From: Halonotius roseus
GTDB lineage: Archaea; Halobacteriota; Halobacteria; Halobacteriales; Haloferacaceae
Length of the DNA: 64,000 nucleotides
Reading direction: 5' to 3'
NCBI RefSeq assembly: GCF_006861655.1
Contig: NZ_SESI01000001.1
Location: 384,328-448,327 of the forward strand
Part shown: positions 34,703-42,201 of the stretch, piece after piece
Position numbering within the stretch: the stretch's first letter is position 1
How the letters are laid out: every line of letters starts with the position of its first letter
The notes under the pieces: model-generated
The model's input: the letters and a program-made list of their open reading frames with translations, nothing else
What the model was told of the DNA's origin: nothing
The model's database searches: none
Made by a program: the position numbers and the translations under genes

Positions 34703-35422
34703 ATGACACAGACCGCAGTCATCGCCGGTGTCGGCCCGGGCCTTGGCGAGTCAATAGCACGAACGTTCGCCGAAGAAGGCTGTAATGTCGCGCTGTTCGC
34801 TCGCAGTGCAGACTACATCGAAGAGCTCGAGGATGACCTACCGGATCCTGGTGACGGACTGGCCGTCCAAACAGACCTACAGGATGTTGCTGCCATTGAG
34901 TCTGGTTTCGAGACAGTCAGAGACGCCTTCGGGAGTGTCGACATCCTCGTCAACCACGCCAGTGCAGCTGTCTGGAAAGGCCTCACCGATATCTCACTGG
35001 AGGAGTTCGAAACCGCCTGGGAGGTCACCGGCCGTGGCGGGTTTGTCTGCTCGCGGGAGGCTGTCGAGGACATGCGTGAGACCGGCGGCGGCACGATCAT
35101 TTTCACCGGTGCGACATCGGCCGTTCGAAGTCTCGGTGGAACGATCGGATTCACCGCAGCGAAGTTTGCAGCCCGCGGGATGGCGATGGATATCGCCCAG
35201 GAGTTCGGCCCCGAGGGCATTCACGTTGCCCATGTCGTACTGGACGGTCAAATCGATACCCCCGACTTGCGGGCGCGTAACCCCGAGCGAGATGCTGACA
35301 CACTACTGGATCCCGAGTCGATTGCCGAGACCTACTGGCATCTCGTCGAACAGGACGATCACAGTACCCAGCCCTTCGAGGTGCATATCACGAACGGCCC
35401 ACAGAATACGGAGTTCATGTAG
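34703..35422 (+). CDS. Atypical short-chain dehydrogenase/reductase (SDR), Tyr replaced by Phe
   Basis: The 239-residue protein has an SDR fold: VIAGVGPGLGESIARTFAEE is the nucleotide loop and VDILVNHASAAVWKGL the NxAG-like block. In the active-site block TGATSAVRSLGGTIGFTAAK the usual Tyr is Phe150, with Lys154 retained. The SDR_c10-type subgroup is described with this change, so it may bind NAD(P) without classical catalysis or act by another route. The ATG at 34703 (MTQTAVIAG) is preferred; 34694 is an alternative. The gene stands alone. Confidence 0.85.
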   Translation: MTQTAVIAGVGPGLGESIARTFAEEGCNVALFARSADYIEELEDDLPDPGDGLAVQTDLQDVAAIESGFETVRDAFGSVDILVNHASAAVWKGLTDISLEEFETAWEVTGRGGFVCSREAVEDMRETGGGTIIFTGATSAVRSLGGTIGFTAAKFAARGMAMDIAQEFGPEGIHVAHVVLDGQIDTPDLRARNPERDADTLLDPESIAETYWHLVEQDDHSTQPFEVHITNGPQNTEFM

Positions 35423-35458
35423 AGAAACCCGAGACGAGAAACAAATCGTGAACAAGTG

Positions 35459-36349
35459 TTAGGTGTTAACGGTTTCAAGCTCTGTATTCGCCAGCATCTT
35501 TCCTTTCTGTGTCAGTCCCACGCCATCATCGGGATGGGTGACTAATCCATGGTCTATTGCGTCCTCGTAGATCGACTCAAATTCGCTCGTATTTCCATCC
35601 GTGAGCGCGTGCATGGTCTGTTTGAGGTTCTGAGTGGTGTAGTAGCCGACGACGAGCTGGGTTTCGGCCTCGCTCACATCCGTCTCATCGATCTCCGCTT
35701 CGAGTTCGGCGTACTCCGTCCGGAGATATCGGTTGAACAGATGTTGCAGCCGCGTCTCGATAAGGCTCAGATAGCTGGTGATCCGTGTCTGGGATTTCAT
35801 GTAGTCGACCTTGATCGCATCGCGTTTTGCCTCACCGATGGTTCGTTTGCCGGATTTGATATTCACGATCTCCCCGAGAGCGACCGTTTTTGATGACACC
35901 GAATCCGTCTCGAAGACCACACGATCGGGCTCGATTGCGACCTCTACCTGCTCTGCGTCTGTCCCTGTCTGTTGGCCACCTTTCTGGGCTCCCAACTCAG
36001 CAAGCCCATCGGCACCGTTGATGATCGCAGCAAACAGCTGATACTCAAAGATGTCGGCGTACTCCGGATCGTACTCGATAAAGCAAACACCGGAGCCGCC
36101 CGCAGGCGAGAATTTGATGCCGAACACCTGCTCAAGCTCGTCGTCAAACTTCTCGGGTGGGGTTCCGAGGGTGAGATCGGTCACGTCATCGAGAGAGATG
36201 TCGATTGATTGACTGCCTGCCCGAAGCGAGATGCTATCGCCGTCGATTTCACAGACGCCGTTCTGAACATCCGACCGCCTGATGGCGTTGGAGTAAAATC
36301 GAGTCTGGAAGCTTGCTGAGAAATCGGTGGAATTGCCGACGGCACTCAT
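35459..36349 (-). CDS. cheF: Archaeal taxis protein CheF
   Basis: The 296-residue protein matches CheF (DUF439): FSASFQTRFYSNAIRRSDVQ, SLRAGSQSIDISLDDVTDLT, FGIKFSPAGGSGVCFIEYDP and NQKQ-like TTQNLKQTMHALTDGNTSEF at the winged C-terminal part. CheF links phosphorylated CheY to the archaellum motor in haloarchaea. No other che or arl genes lie near it, so this copy is an outlier. The ATG at 36349 gives the family N-terminus. A TATA-like box (TATATA at 36385-36391) lies upstream on this strand. Confidence 0.9.
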   Translation of the reverse strand: MSAVGNSTDFSASFQTRFYSNAIRRSDVQNGVCEIDGDSISLRAGSQSIDISLDDVTDLTLGTPPEKFDDELEQVFGIKFSPAGGSGVCFIEYDPEYADIFEYQLFAAIINGADGLAELGAQKGGQQTGTDAEQVEVAIEPDRVVFETDSVSSKTVALGEIVNIKSGKRTIGEAKRDAIKVDYMKSQTRITSYLSLIETRLQHLFNRYLRTEYAELEAEIDETDVSEAETQLVVGYYTTQNLKQTMHALTDGNTSEFESIYEDAIDHGLVTHPDDGVGLTQKGKMLANTELETVNT

Positions 36350-36383
36350 AGCCCTGTAATAGATTCGGGTACGCCCTACTATC

Positions 36384-36392
36384 CTATATATC
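36384..36392 (-). promoter_or_regulatory. TATA-like box of cheF
   Basis: TATATA at 36385-36391 on the minus strand lies about 39 bp before the cheF ATG. This implies a leader of about 12 nt. Confidence 0.45.
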
Positions 36393-36450
36393 CCCGTTAT
36401 CATCAGCGACGCGATCACCACCACTGGCGGCCGCGAGTACCGCCAGGTGC

Positions 36451-36936
36451 TCAGACGAGCCCGGCAGCAACGACCACCCACACGCCGGTTACAGCGATCC
36501 CGCTGACAAAGAACGCGTAGTTCGCAACCGTGTTGTCGGCCCGCGTCACCGAGAGCGAATAGCTCCGTGGCAACGGCCACAGCAGGGGGACACCGGCGGG
36601 CGTAAGCGCGTCACCGACGAGATGAGCACCGACAACGAGGACACCGAGCAGAACGCCGAAAACACCGAGACTCATCCCAGCAACGCTGAACAGCCCGGCG
36701 AGGACAGTCCCGATCGCGCCAAACAGCCCGCCAACGAGAGCCGCAAACAGCAGCGAGTGGGTCACACCCCGATGGTCGATCACCGGGAGGCGGTGGTCGA
36801 TATCCGGCAACATGGTGAGCCAACACATCACTACCCCCGTCAACAGCGCGGCTTCGGGTTCACCGACGGTCACGAGCCAGTAGCCCACCGGCGCAAACAC
36901 AAGCAGTGAGACGCCGAGATGCCCCTTGCGGTACAT
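36451..36936 (-). CDS. DUF457 (YdjM-like) membrane-bound hydrolase
   Basis: The 161-residue protein has four membrane helices and the DUF457/YdjM signature: MYRKGHLGVSLLVFAPVGYW, TMLPDIDHRLPVIDHRGVTH and VVGAHLVGDALTPAGVPLLW with the conserved His and Asp residues. Such proteins are called inner-membrane metal-dependent hydrolases; substrates are not established. It is on the same strand as cheF, 101 nt upstream, but the gap contains a promoter. Confidence 0.88.
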   Translation of the reverse strand: MYRKGHLGVSLLVFAPVGYWLVTVGEPEAALLTGVVMCWLTMLPDIDHRLPVIDHRGVTHSLLFAALVGGLFGAIGTVLAGLFSVAGMSLGVFGVLLGVLVVGAHLVGDALTPAGVPLLWPLPRSYSLSVTRADNTVANYAFFVSGIAVTGVWVVVAAGLV

Positions 36937-37002
36937 ACGCCACCCCTGCCGAGCAGCTACAAAAGGGGTTCGACTCCCACCACACCGCTCACGTCATGGC
37001 CA

Positions 37003-37353
37003 TCAGTTCCCGCGTTGTCGTCGAGCGGCCCACTCATCTTTCGAGACAACATACAGCAGCACCTCGGTGGTAAGCCCCTGGTCGTCGGCATCGGTATCGA
37101 CCGTCGAGTAGTGGATCGCGCGGTCGACGACGCGGAAGCTCATATCCTGCTCGCCGCGGGGGCGCGTGGTGTTGGCGTCGTCGGTAAACTGGATGTTATG
37201 CAGGCTGACAAGGTCGCCGACGGCGGGGACCGGCGGCGAACTGCCGGAGACAGCACCGATCTCCTGTTCGGTATCCTCATCAAGCAGGATGATATCGGTC
37301 TGCTCGGACTGCGGTTGATCATCCGGAACATCGAGGGACGCGTTGCTGGCCAT
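37003..37353 (-). CDS. Hypothetical protein, unknown
   Basis: The 116-residue acidic soluble protein has an ordered central part (PVPAVGDLVSLHNIQFTDDA; MSFRVVDRAIHYSTVDTDAD; LTTEVLLYVVSKDEWAARRQ) that looks like a small beta-barrel. The Asp/Glu-biased composition and codon positions agree with a real haloarchaeal gene. I recognise no family. An AT-rich stretch at 37355-37385 probably contains its promoter. Confidence 0.65.
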   Translation of the reverse strand: MASNASLDVPDDQPQSEQTDIILLDEDTEQEIGAVSGSSPPVPAVGDLVSLHNIQFTDDANTTRPRGEQDMSFRVVDRAIHYSTVDTDADDQGLTTEVLLYVVSKDEWAARRQRGN

Positions 37354-37458
37354 ACATTATAACGAATTAACATTAGTATTAAACTGTCGGCTGCGGTCGG
37401 AGCTCACCAGTTTAGCACACTGTGATCACCTACTCAGAGAACCCACGATCACCACACC

Positions 37459-38250
37459 CTACTCAGAGGAGTCAGGCGTGTGGGTGTGACCACAGTTGGG
37501 ACACTCGACTTCCTCACTCCGGAGCTCCGCGCTCTGCTGGCGGACATCCCGCATCACCGAGGAGATGCGTTCCTCGGCGTTGAGTTCGTCGGCGACAGCG
37601 AGGTCGACGCCTTCGACCTCCAAGAGGAACTTGGCGATCTCGGTGACCTCATACATCACGTCGTCGAGTTCGTCGGCGGTGAAAAAGCCGGACATCGCCC
37701 CATAGAGGAACGTCGCCCCCGCCTGAGTCACCTTATCCTCGAAGGATGACCGCGCCTGATTGACCGCCTGTGGGCTGTAGGTATCGGTCATAAAGGGAAC
37801 CAGCTCCGGGAGGTTCTCGCCGATCTTCGTCATCTCGACGCCGGTTTCGGTGCGGAAATCCGCACAGAGGCGCGCGATCGCCCACTCGCGGGCGGTGATG
37901 TAGGTTCGATCCCGCAGAAACTCGTTGACACGGTCGTACTGCGCGCCGTCCATCTTCGTGAACCGCTCGTATTTGCGAACATCGTCCGGAACGGCTGTCT
38001 CCCCGGCGGTCGACTCCCGGGCAGCATCCGTGGTGTCGGCCTCGCCGGCGGCTGTCGCCGTGTCGGCTGCTGCCCCGGTCGGCTCAGCGGTGGTCTCCTC
38101 ACCGACTGCCTGCCCGTCGTCGCCGCGGGCGGACTCGTCTTCGCCGACCGCCTGCCCGTCGTCGCCGACCGCCTGCGCGTCATTATCGGTCGGCTGATCG
38201 CCGTTTCCGGCTGCCGATCCCGGCTCGGCGTCGGGGGTGTCGTCGTCCAT
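37459..38250 (-). CDS. Haloarchaeal protein with acidic repeat and helical domain, DUF5806-like
   Basis: The 263-residue protein has a disordered acidic N-terminal part (residues 1-95) with repeated GDDGQAVGE blocks, then a helical domain: VRKYERFTKMDGAQYDRVNE, TAREWAIARLCADFRTETG and SPQAVNQARSSFEDKVTQAG. It ends EECPNCGH-like VECPNCGHTHTPDSSE, with one CxxC. The domain resembles the haloarchaeal DUF5806 family (name from memory). The start at 38250 drops a 100-residue Arg-rich upstream extension that is antisense sequence. Function unknown. Confidence 0.8.
   Translation of the reverse strand: MDDDTPDAEPGSAAGNGDQPTDNDAQAVGDDGQAVGEDESARGDDGQAVGEETTAEPTGAAADTATAAGEADTTDAARESTAGETAVPDDVRKYERFTKMDGAQYDRVNEFLRDRTYITAREWAIARLCADFRTETGVEMTKIGENLPELVPFMTDTYSPQAVNQARSSFEDKVTQAGATFLYGAMSGFFTADELDDVMYEVTEIAKFLLEVEGVDLAVADELNAEERISSVMRDVRQQSAELRSEEVECPNCGHTHTPDSSE
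38108..38183 (-). repeat. Direct repeats encoding the acidic repeat
   Basis: GCCTGCCCGTCGTCGCCG is identical at 38108-38125 and 38150-38167, 42 bp apart (14 codons), and a degraded third copy follows. The frame is kept. It codes for the GDDGQAVGE blocks of the protein at 37459-38250 and may vary in number between strains. Confidence 0.7.
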
Positions 38251-38390
38251 GCCGGCCTTCCGACCGGCCGCTTGAAAAACGTTGTCGTGGCCGGCATCAC
38301 ACCCGAGAGCACGACGGCCGCGCCGGCAGCGATGCCGACAGCTGTGCCGACGGACAACGCTTTTAGTGAGTCGCCGTAACCGTCTGTTGC

Positions 38391-38753
38391 ATGAACGTAC
38401 TTGTGGGGGTCGGCAGTCCAAACGACTCGCCGGCTGCCATCGAACAAACCATCCAGCGGGCGGCGATGGTCGCCGACGAGCTGACCGTCGCCATCCTGAG
38501 CCCCGAGTCAGCCGACGGGGAGTCCCTCGATGCGACCGTCGCAACGACACTGGATGAACAGGATCTCACGGCCTCGGTACGCCACATCGAAGGCGAGCCG
38601 GGGAGCGGACTCGTCGACCTCGCGGAAGCCGAGGCGGTCGACGAGATCGTGTTGGCCGGTGGACAGACGAGCCCGATGGGAAAGATCCGGATCGACAACA
38701 CTGTTGAGTTCGTCCTGCTCAACGCACACACAACGGTGACTCTCGTCCGATGA
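38391..38753 (+). CDS. Universal stress protein (UspA) family, diverged
   Basis: The 120-residue protein is a compact Usp-like domain: MNVLVGVGSPNDSPAAIEQT, AAMVADELTVAILSPESADG and VDEIVLAGGQTSPMGKIRID ending EFVLLNAHTTVTLVR. The ATP-binding GxxGxxG-x9-GS motif of Usp is only partly kept (GGQTSPMGKI), so nucleotide binding is uncertain. Its stop overlaps the next gene (GNAT) by 4 nt, giving an operon of two. Confidence 0.82.
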   Translation: MNVLVGVGSPNDSPAAIEQTIQRAAMVADELTVAILSPESADGESLDATVATTLDEQDLTASVRHIEGEPGSGLVDLAEAEAVDEIVLAGGQTSPMGKIRIDNTVEFVLLNAHTTVTLVR

Positions 38754-39295
38754 GTTCGGATCGTCGCTACCCCGAGACGGTATCTGGCCCGTTCGAGAAA
38801 CCGCCCGTTCGCTTCGCCGATCGGGAGGAGCGTGATATCGAGATCCGGCCGTATGACGGCTCCGATGCCGAATACGAGGCACTGGCGGAGATGTACGTCG
38901 AGTTCGACCCCTCGGATCGCGCCCAAGGGATTCCGCCGGGGCGGGAGTCCCGGGTGCGAACCTGGCTCGATGGTATTCTGGCGGAGGATTGCTACAATCT
39001 GATCGCGTGGGACGGCGACACCGCCGCCGGCCACTCAACGCTCGTGCCCGACGGCGACGACGACTACGAGCTGGCGATCTTTGTCCTCCAAGACTACCAG
39101 GAGGCCGGGATCGGCACCCACCTCATCGAATCGCTGCTCGGCTACGGCTACAGTGAGGGGATCAACTGCGTCTGGCTGACCGTCGAGCGGTGGAACCACG
39201 CCGCCGTCTCGCTGTACGAGAAGGTCGGCTTCGAGACAACAGGGGCCGAAAGCTTCGAGCTTGAGATGGCGATCCGAATCAGCGAAGACGAGTAG
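38750..39295 (+). CDS. GNAT-family N-acetyltransferase
   Basis: The 181-residue protein is a GNAT enzyme: VRFADREERDIEIRPYDGSD, IAWDGDTAAGHSTLVPDGDD, then the CoA loop FVLQDYQEAGIGTHLIESLL and WLTVERWNHAAVSLYEKVGF. The substrate is unknown. It overlaps the Usp gene by 4 nt. Its stop abuts the convergent Usp gene at 39296, with no gap. Confidence 0.9.
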   Translation: MSSDRRYPETVSGPFEKPPVRFADREERDIEIRPYDGSDAEYEALAEMYVEFDPSDRAQGIPPGRESRVRTWLDGILAEDCYNLIAWDGDTAAGHSTLVPDGDDDYELAIFVLQDYQEAGIGTHLIESLLGYGYSEGINCVWLTVERWNHAAVSLYEKVGFETTGAESFELEMAIRISEDE

Positions 39296-39745
39296 CTACA
39301 CCGACAACACGGGCTGACTCGCATACAACAGGACGTACTCGGCGGCTTTTGCCAACACATCGGTATCGGTGTCGCTGGCCGGCTCCCGCGGCACGACAAC
39401 GAAATCCGCGCCAAGCTCCTCGGCCGTATCGAGGACGACACTTCCCGGATGCAGCGTCTTGATCTCCGTCGAAAAGCCGCGGGTGATCGACGTTGAGACA
39501 TCGACACCGGTGTCGGCAGCGATCTCCTCAAGCGTGTCGCTGAACGATTCGGTGTCGTCGGCGATCTCGGCGTCGGTAACGGTTCCGTCCTCCAGCCCGC
39601 GCACCCGCGGCTCACCAAGGACGTAGACAGCATGGACGGCCGCGTCGTACCGGTCGGCGATCGCCACCGCGTACTCGGCGGCGGTTGTCGATTCCGGGCT
39701 CCCGTCGACCGGGACGACAACGAGCTCGATATCCAGATCGGCCAT
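39296..39745 (-). CDS. Universal stress protein (UspA) family
   Basis: The 149-residue protein has the Usp fold: ELVVVPVDGSPESTTAAEYA, VAIADRYDAAVHAVYVLGEP and VLDTAEELGADFVVVPREPA, ending VLLYASQPVLSV. The usual GxxGxxxxLLGS phosphate loop is missing, so it probably does not bind ATP in the standard way. The start at 39745 (MADLDIELVV) fits the family; the long upstream frame is antisense to the next Usp gene. It is divergent from the Usp gene at 39854. Confidence 0.88.
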   Translation of the reverse strand: MADLDIELVVVPVDGSPESTTAAEYAVAIADRYDAAVHAVYVLGEPRVRGLEDGTVTDAEIADDTESFSDTLEEIAADTGVDVSTSITRGFSTEIKTLHPGSVVLDTAEELGADFVVVPREPASDTDTDVLAKAAEYVLLYASQPVLSV

Positions 39746-39853
39746 ACCCCATCCCTCTCCCGGCGACCACAAAAACACTCCCTTCCGTCGGCGATCGACA
39801 CCCAGCTGCTCGAACACCACCAATTTATGACCGCCGCGGTCGAACCGCCGGCT

Positions 39854-40294
39854 ATGTTTGAGACGATCGTCGTGGCGACCGACGGCTCCGACAGCGTCAG
39901 CCGGGCGGTCACCGTCGCACTCGACGTTGCCGCTCGGTTCGACGCGACCGTCCACGCGCTGTCGGTGATCAACGTCGACGCCAACGAGGATGACGACGAC
40001 CGACGGGCCGAGCTGACCGCCCACGCCGAGGACGCCCTCGCTGCGGTCGAATCCGAAACCGACCAACCGGTGGTGACGGCTGTCCGCGAGGGTGAGCCCG
40101 TCGCGGAGATCACCGCCTACGCCGAGGAAAACGACGCGGATCTGGTGACGACCGGCACGCGCGGCCGCCACGGCGAAAACCGGTTTCTCCTCGGCAGCGT
40201 CGCCGAAGATGTCGTTCGCCGCTGTCCGGTTCCGGTGTTGACGGTTCGACAACTGGCAGCCTTTGAGGATGACGAGGCAGTCGACGCTGTGTAG
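39854..40294 (+). CDS. Universal stress protein (UspA) family, canonical
   Basis: The 146-residue protein is a standard Usp: FETIVVATDGSDSVSRAVTV, AARFDATVHALSVINVDANE and ADLVTTGTRGRHGENRFLLG with SVAEDVVRRCPVPVLTVR. The ATP-binding GxxGxxxxxLGS pattern is present (GTRGRHGENRFLLGS). It is the third Usp-type gene in 2 kb. The start at 39854 is the ATG after GCT; the earlier open frame is antisense. Confidence 0.94.
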   Translation: MFETIVVATDGSDSVSRAVTVALDVAARFDATVHALSVINVDANEDDDDRRAELTAHAEDALAAVESETDQPVVTAVREGEPVAEITAYAEENDADLVTTGTRGRHGENRFLLGSVAEDVVRRCPVPVLTVRQLAAFEDDEAVDAV

Positions 40295-40355
40295 GCTGAC
40301 ACCGTCGATCACGCCGTAGCTTCAAGTACGAAGCCGAAGCCACGGCGGGATACCG

Positions 40356-40805
40356 ATGGTCGATCCTTCGTCTTCGAGCGATGATCGTGGCGTCTCGCCG
40401 GTGATCGGCGTGATTCTGATGGTCGCACTGACGGTGATTCTGGCGACGGTGCTTGGAACCGTTGTGCTTGATTTCGCCAGTGGAGTCTCCGAGCAGCCGC
40501 CGCAAGCCGCCTTCGACTACGAGTTCGACAGTGCCGATGACAACGTTACAATCACTCACGTCAGTGGTGATCGGATAGACAGTGAAACGATCCGGATCAC
40601 GATTGGTGGTGATAAGGCAGTCTCTGGCACTAATTCCGATTTTCAGGGGACAGACTGGGAGGACTCTATACGTGCAGGTGGTGGAATAGAGATCGGTGAC
40701 CATGATGTTAACGGTGATATCTCAACTGGCGACACCGTCCGAATCATCTGGGAAAATCCATCAAGCAGTTCCGCAAACACCATCGACAGCCGCGAATGGC
40801 CGTGA
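40356..40805 (+). CDS. Archaeal type IV pilin
   Basis: The 149-residue protein has the archaeal pilin N-terminus: a short polar leader, then DDRGVSPVIGVILMVALTVI and LATVLGTVVLDFASG, the conserved hydrophobic H-domain. A PibD-type peptidase should cut before the hydrophobic part. The rest (ITHVSGDRIDSETIRITIGG) is beta-rich, as in PilA-like pilins (DUF1628). No pil genes are adjacent, so it joins other pilins encoded elsewhere. Codon use in the second half is less GC-rich than in the neighbours. Confidence 0.92.
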   Translation: MVDPSSSSDDRGVSPVIGVILMVALTVILATVLGTVVLDFASGVSEQPPQAAFDYEFDSADDNVTITHVSGDRIDSETIRITIGGDKAVSGTNSDFQGTDWEDSIRAGGGIEIGDHDVNGDISTGDTVRIIWENPSSSSANTIDSREWP

Positions 40806-40816
40806 TCAAGCCCAGA

Positions 40817-41902
40817 TCAGGAAAACACGCGCTTGAGATGTTGCTTCGAGAACACCGAGGTCGGCTTATCCATGTGGACGCCGATCTCACCAGAGAGCGC
40901 GCGAAGCCCAAACCGCTGAACCGGCTTCGGCAGTGAGTAGCCGCGTCGAATGAGGTGGCCGAGGCGGATTTCACTCGACAGAGTTTCGCGCCACGCCGAC
41001 TCGTAGATCCCGAGTGAGTCGGGGCGATCCGGCTGGATGTGCCGGGCCGCGCAGTCGGCGGCGGTCATCCCGTAGAGAATCCCACCACCGGTGAACGGCT
41101 TCGTCTGGGCGGCCGCGTCGCCGATGAGGAACACGCGGTCGGTTGTGACCGTCTCAGGTGGGCCGATTGGAATTGCGCCTGAGCAGAACCGGTCGGTCTC
41201 GACATCGTACTGCTCGGTCAGGATCTCGAAGCGGTCGTTGACATCCTCGCCGGGCGCGGCCGCCAGCCCGTACTCGACGCCGGCCTCGCCGCGGGGGATG
41301 CGCCACGCGAAGAATCGCGGGACGGTGAGGTGGACATCGACGTGGTCGCCGTGATCCTCCTCGTCGGTAAAGGCGAGCACACCGTGGAGTTTTTCTTCGG
41401 GTTCGGGGAGTTCGACCGCCTGGCGGACGCGGGAGACAGGGCCGTCGCAGCCGGCGACCATGCGCGCCTCGATCTCGATTGGGTCGGCTTCGTCGGCAAC
41501 GCTGACGGTGAGGACAACACGGTCGTCGCGTTCGCTGACGCCGGTGACGGTGTGGCCCTCGCGGATCTCCGCGCCAGCGTCGCGGGCGCAGTCGGCCAGC
41601 GTGCGGTCGAGTTCGACGCGGTCGATGACATTCGAGACCTCGTCGGTCTTGTAGAACAGATTGGCGTCGCTGTCGGGGCCGCCGGTGTAGAAGTTCGCGC
41701 CGTAGACGCGGTTCTGCAGGAGGTCGGCTTTAGCGTCGTCGGGGACATAGTCCCAGATGTCGGTGCTGACGTGGCCCGAGCAGGCGAGGGGTGTGCCGAC
41801 GGTGCCCTTTTCGAGGCCGAGCACGTCGTAGCCTGACTCGGCGGCCCGGCGGGCGAACCGCGCGCCTGCGGGGCCGATGCCGACGACGACGAAATCGTAC
41901 AT
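40817..41902 (-). CDS. Geranylgeranyl reductase family FAD-dependent oxidoreductase
   Basis: The 361-residue flavoprotein begins YDFVVVGIGPAGARFARRAA (FAD site). LEKGTVGTPLACSGHVSTDI and RVFLIGDAAAQTKPFTGGGI, with YGMTAADCAARHI, are typical of archaeal geranylgeranyl reductases, which saturate the isoprenoid chains of membrane lipids. The ATG at 41902 gives a normal N-terminus. The frame continues upstream into an intergenic repeat and would add a spurious Glu/Arg/Ser-rich peptide. Assignment to lipid or menaquinone side chains is not fixed by sequence. Confidence 0.88.
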   Translation of the reverse strand: MYDFVVVGIGPAGARFARRAAESGYDVLGLEKGTVGTPLACSGHVSTDIWDYVPDDAKADLLQNRVYGANFYTGGPDSDANLFYKTDEVSNVIDRVELDRTLADCARDAGAEIREGHTVTGVSERDDRVVLTVSVADEADPIEIEARMVAGCDGPVSRVRQAVELPEPEEKLHGVLAFTDEEDHGDHVDVHLTVPRFFAWRIPRGEAGVEYGLAAAPGEDVNDRFEILTEQYDVETDRFCSGAIPIGPPETVTTDRVFLIGDAAAQTKPFTGGGILYGMTAADCAARHIQPDRPDSLGIYESAWRETLSSEIRLGHLIRRGYSLPKPVQRFGLRALSGEIGVHMDKPTSVFSKQHLKRVFS

Positions 41903-42010
41903 TACGTGTGGTTTGCGGAAGCGTGTGTTTAGCTTGTTTGTTTTCGAGAAAACGTAGTCTGTGATCTCGCGGCAACTACAACCCAGAAAGCCCTCGACGC
42001 TCTCGACCAC

Positions 42011-42038
42011 CGAAAGACTCGCTTGCGCTCGTCTTTCG
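42011..42038. repeat. Perfect hairpin 1 in repeat copy A
   Basis: CGAAAGAC (42011-42018) pairs with GTCTTTCG (42031-42038). Between them is TC-GCTTGCGC-TC, which on the minus strand reads GA-GCGCAAGC-GA: a two-pair GC helix with a GCAA (GNRA-type) loop, flanked by a GA step on each side. Confidence 0.85.
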
Positions 42039-42040
42039 AG

Positions 42041-42065
42041 GTTCTGCTCGCTTCGCTCGCAGAAC
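42041..42065. repeat. Perfect hairpin 2 in repeat copy A
   Basis: GTTCTGC (42041-42047) pairs with GCAGAAC (42059-42065). The apex on the minus strand is GA-GCGAAGC-GA, where GCGAAGC is a sequence known to form an exceptionally stable DNA mini-hairpin. It lies 2 bp from hairpin 1. Confidence 0.85.
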
Positions 42066-42201
42066 TCCCGGGACTCGCTGCGCTCCTCGTTCGCTTCGCT
42101 CACTGCGGTGCTTGCGTCGTCCGGGTTCGTCGGGAGCGTCTCGCCCTTTCAGTCCGCCAGGAGTTCAGCTGTTCGGCCGAGCGAAAAAGAGGCCAGATCA
42201 A

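Larger units (their letters stand above)
41983..42162 (-). repeat. Intergenic repeat copy A (expanded, ~180 bp)
   Basis: Read on the minus strand, it starts with GCGGACTGAAAGGGCGAG and runs to GTCGAGGGCTTTCTGGG, aligning with copies at 47937-48061 and 62881-63000. It carries about 60 extra bases that contain two perfect hairpins (42011-42038 and 42041-42065). It fills most of the gap between the lipid reductase gene and uvrA. It makes an open frame on the minus strand that artificially lengthens the reductase. Confidence 0.85.

Noticed and set aside
41903-42103. N-terminal extension of the lipid reductase (a Glu/Arg/Ser-rich peptide)
   Set aside because: It falls inside intergenic repeat copy A, lacks family similarity, and the FAD motif starts directly at the ATG at 41902.
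41983-42162. CRISPR array
   Set aside because: The repeats are not of constant length with unique spacers, there is no cas gene, and the other copies lie singly elsewhere.
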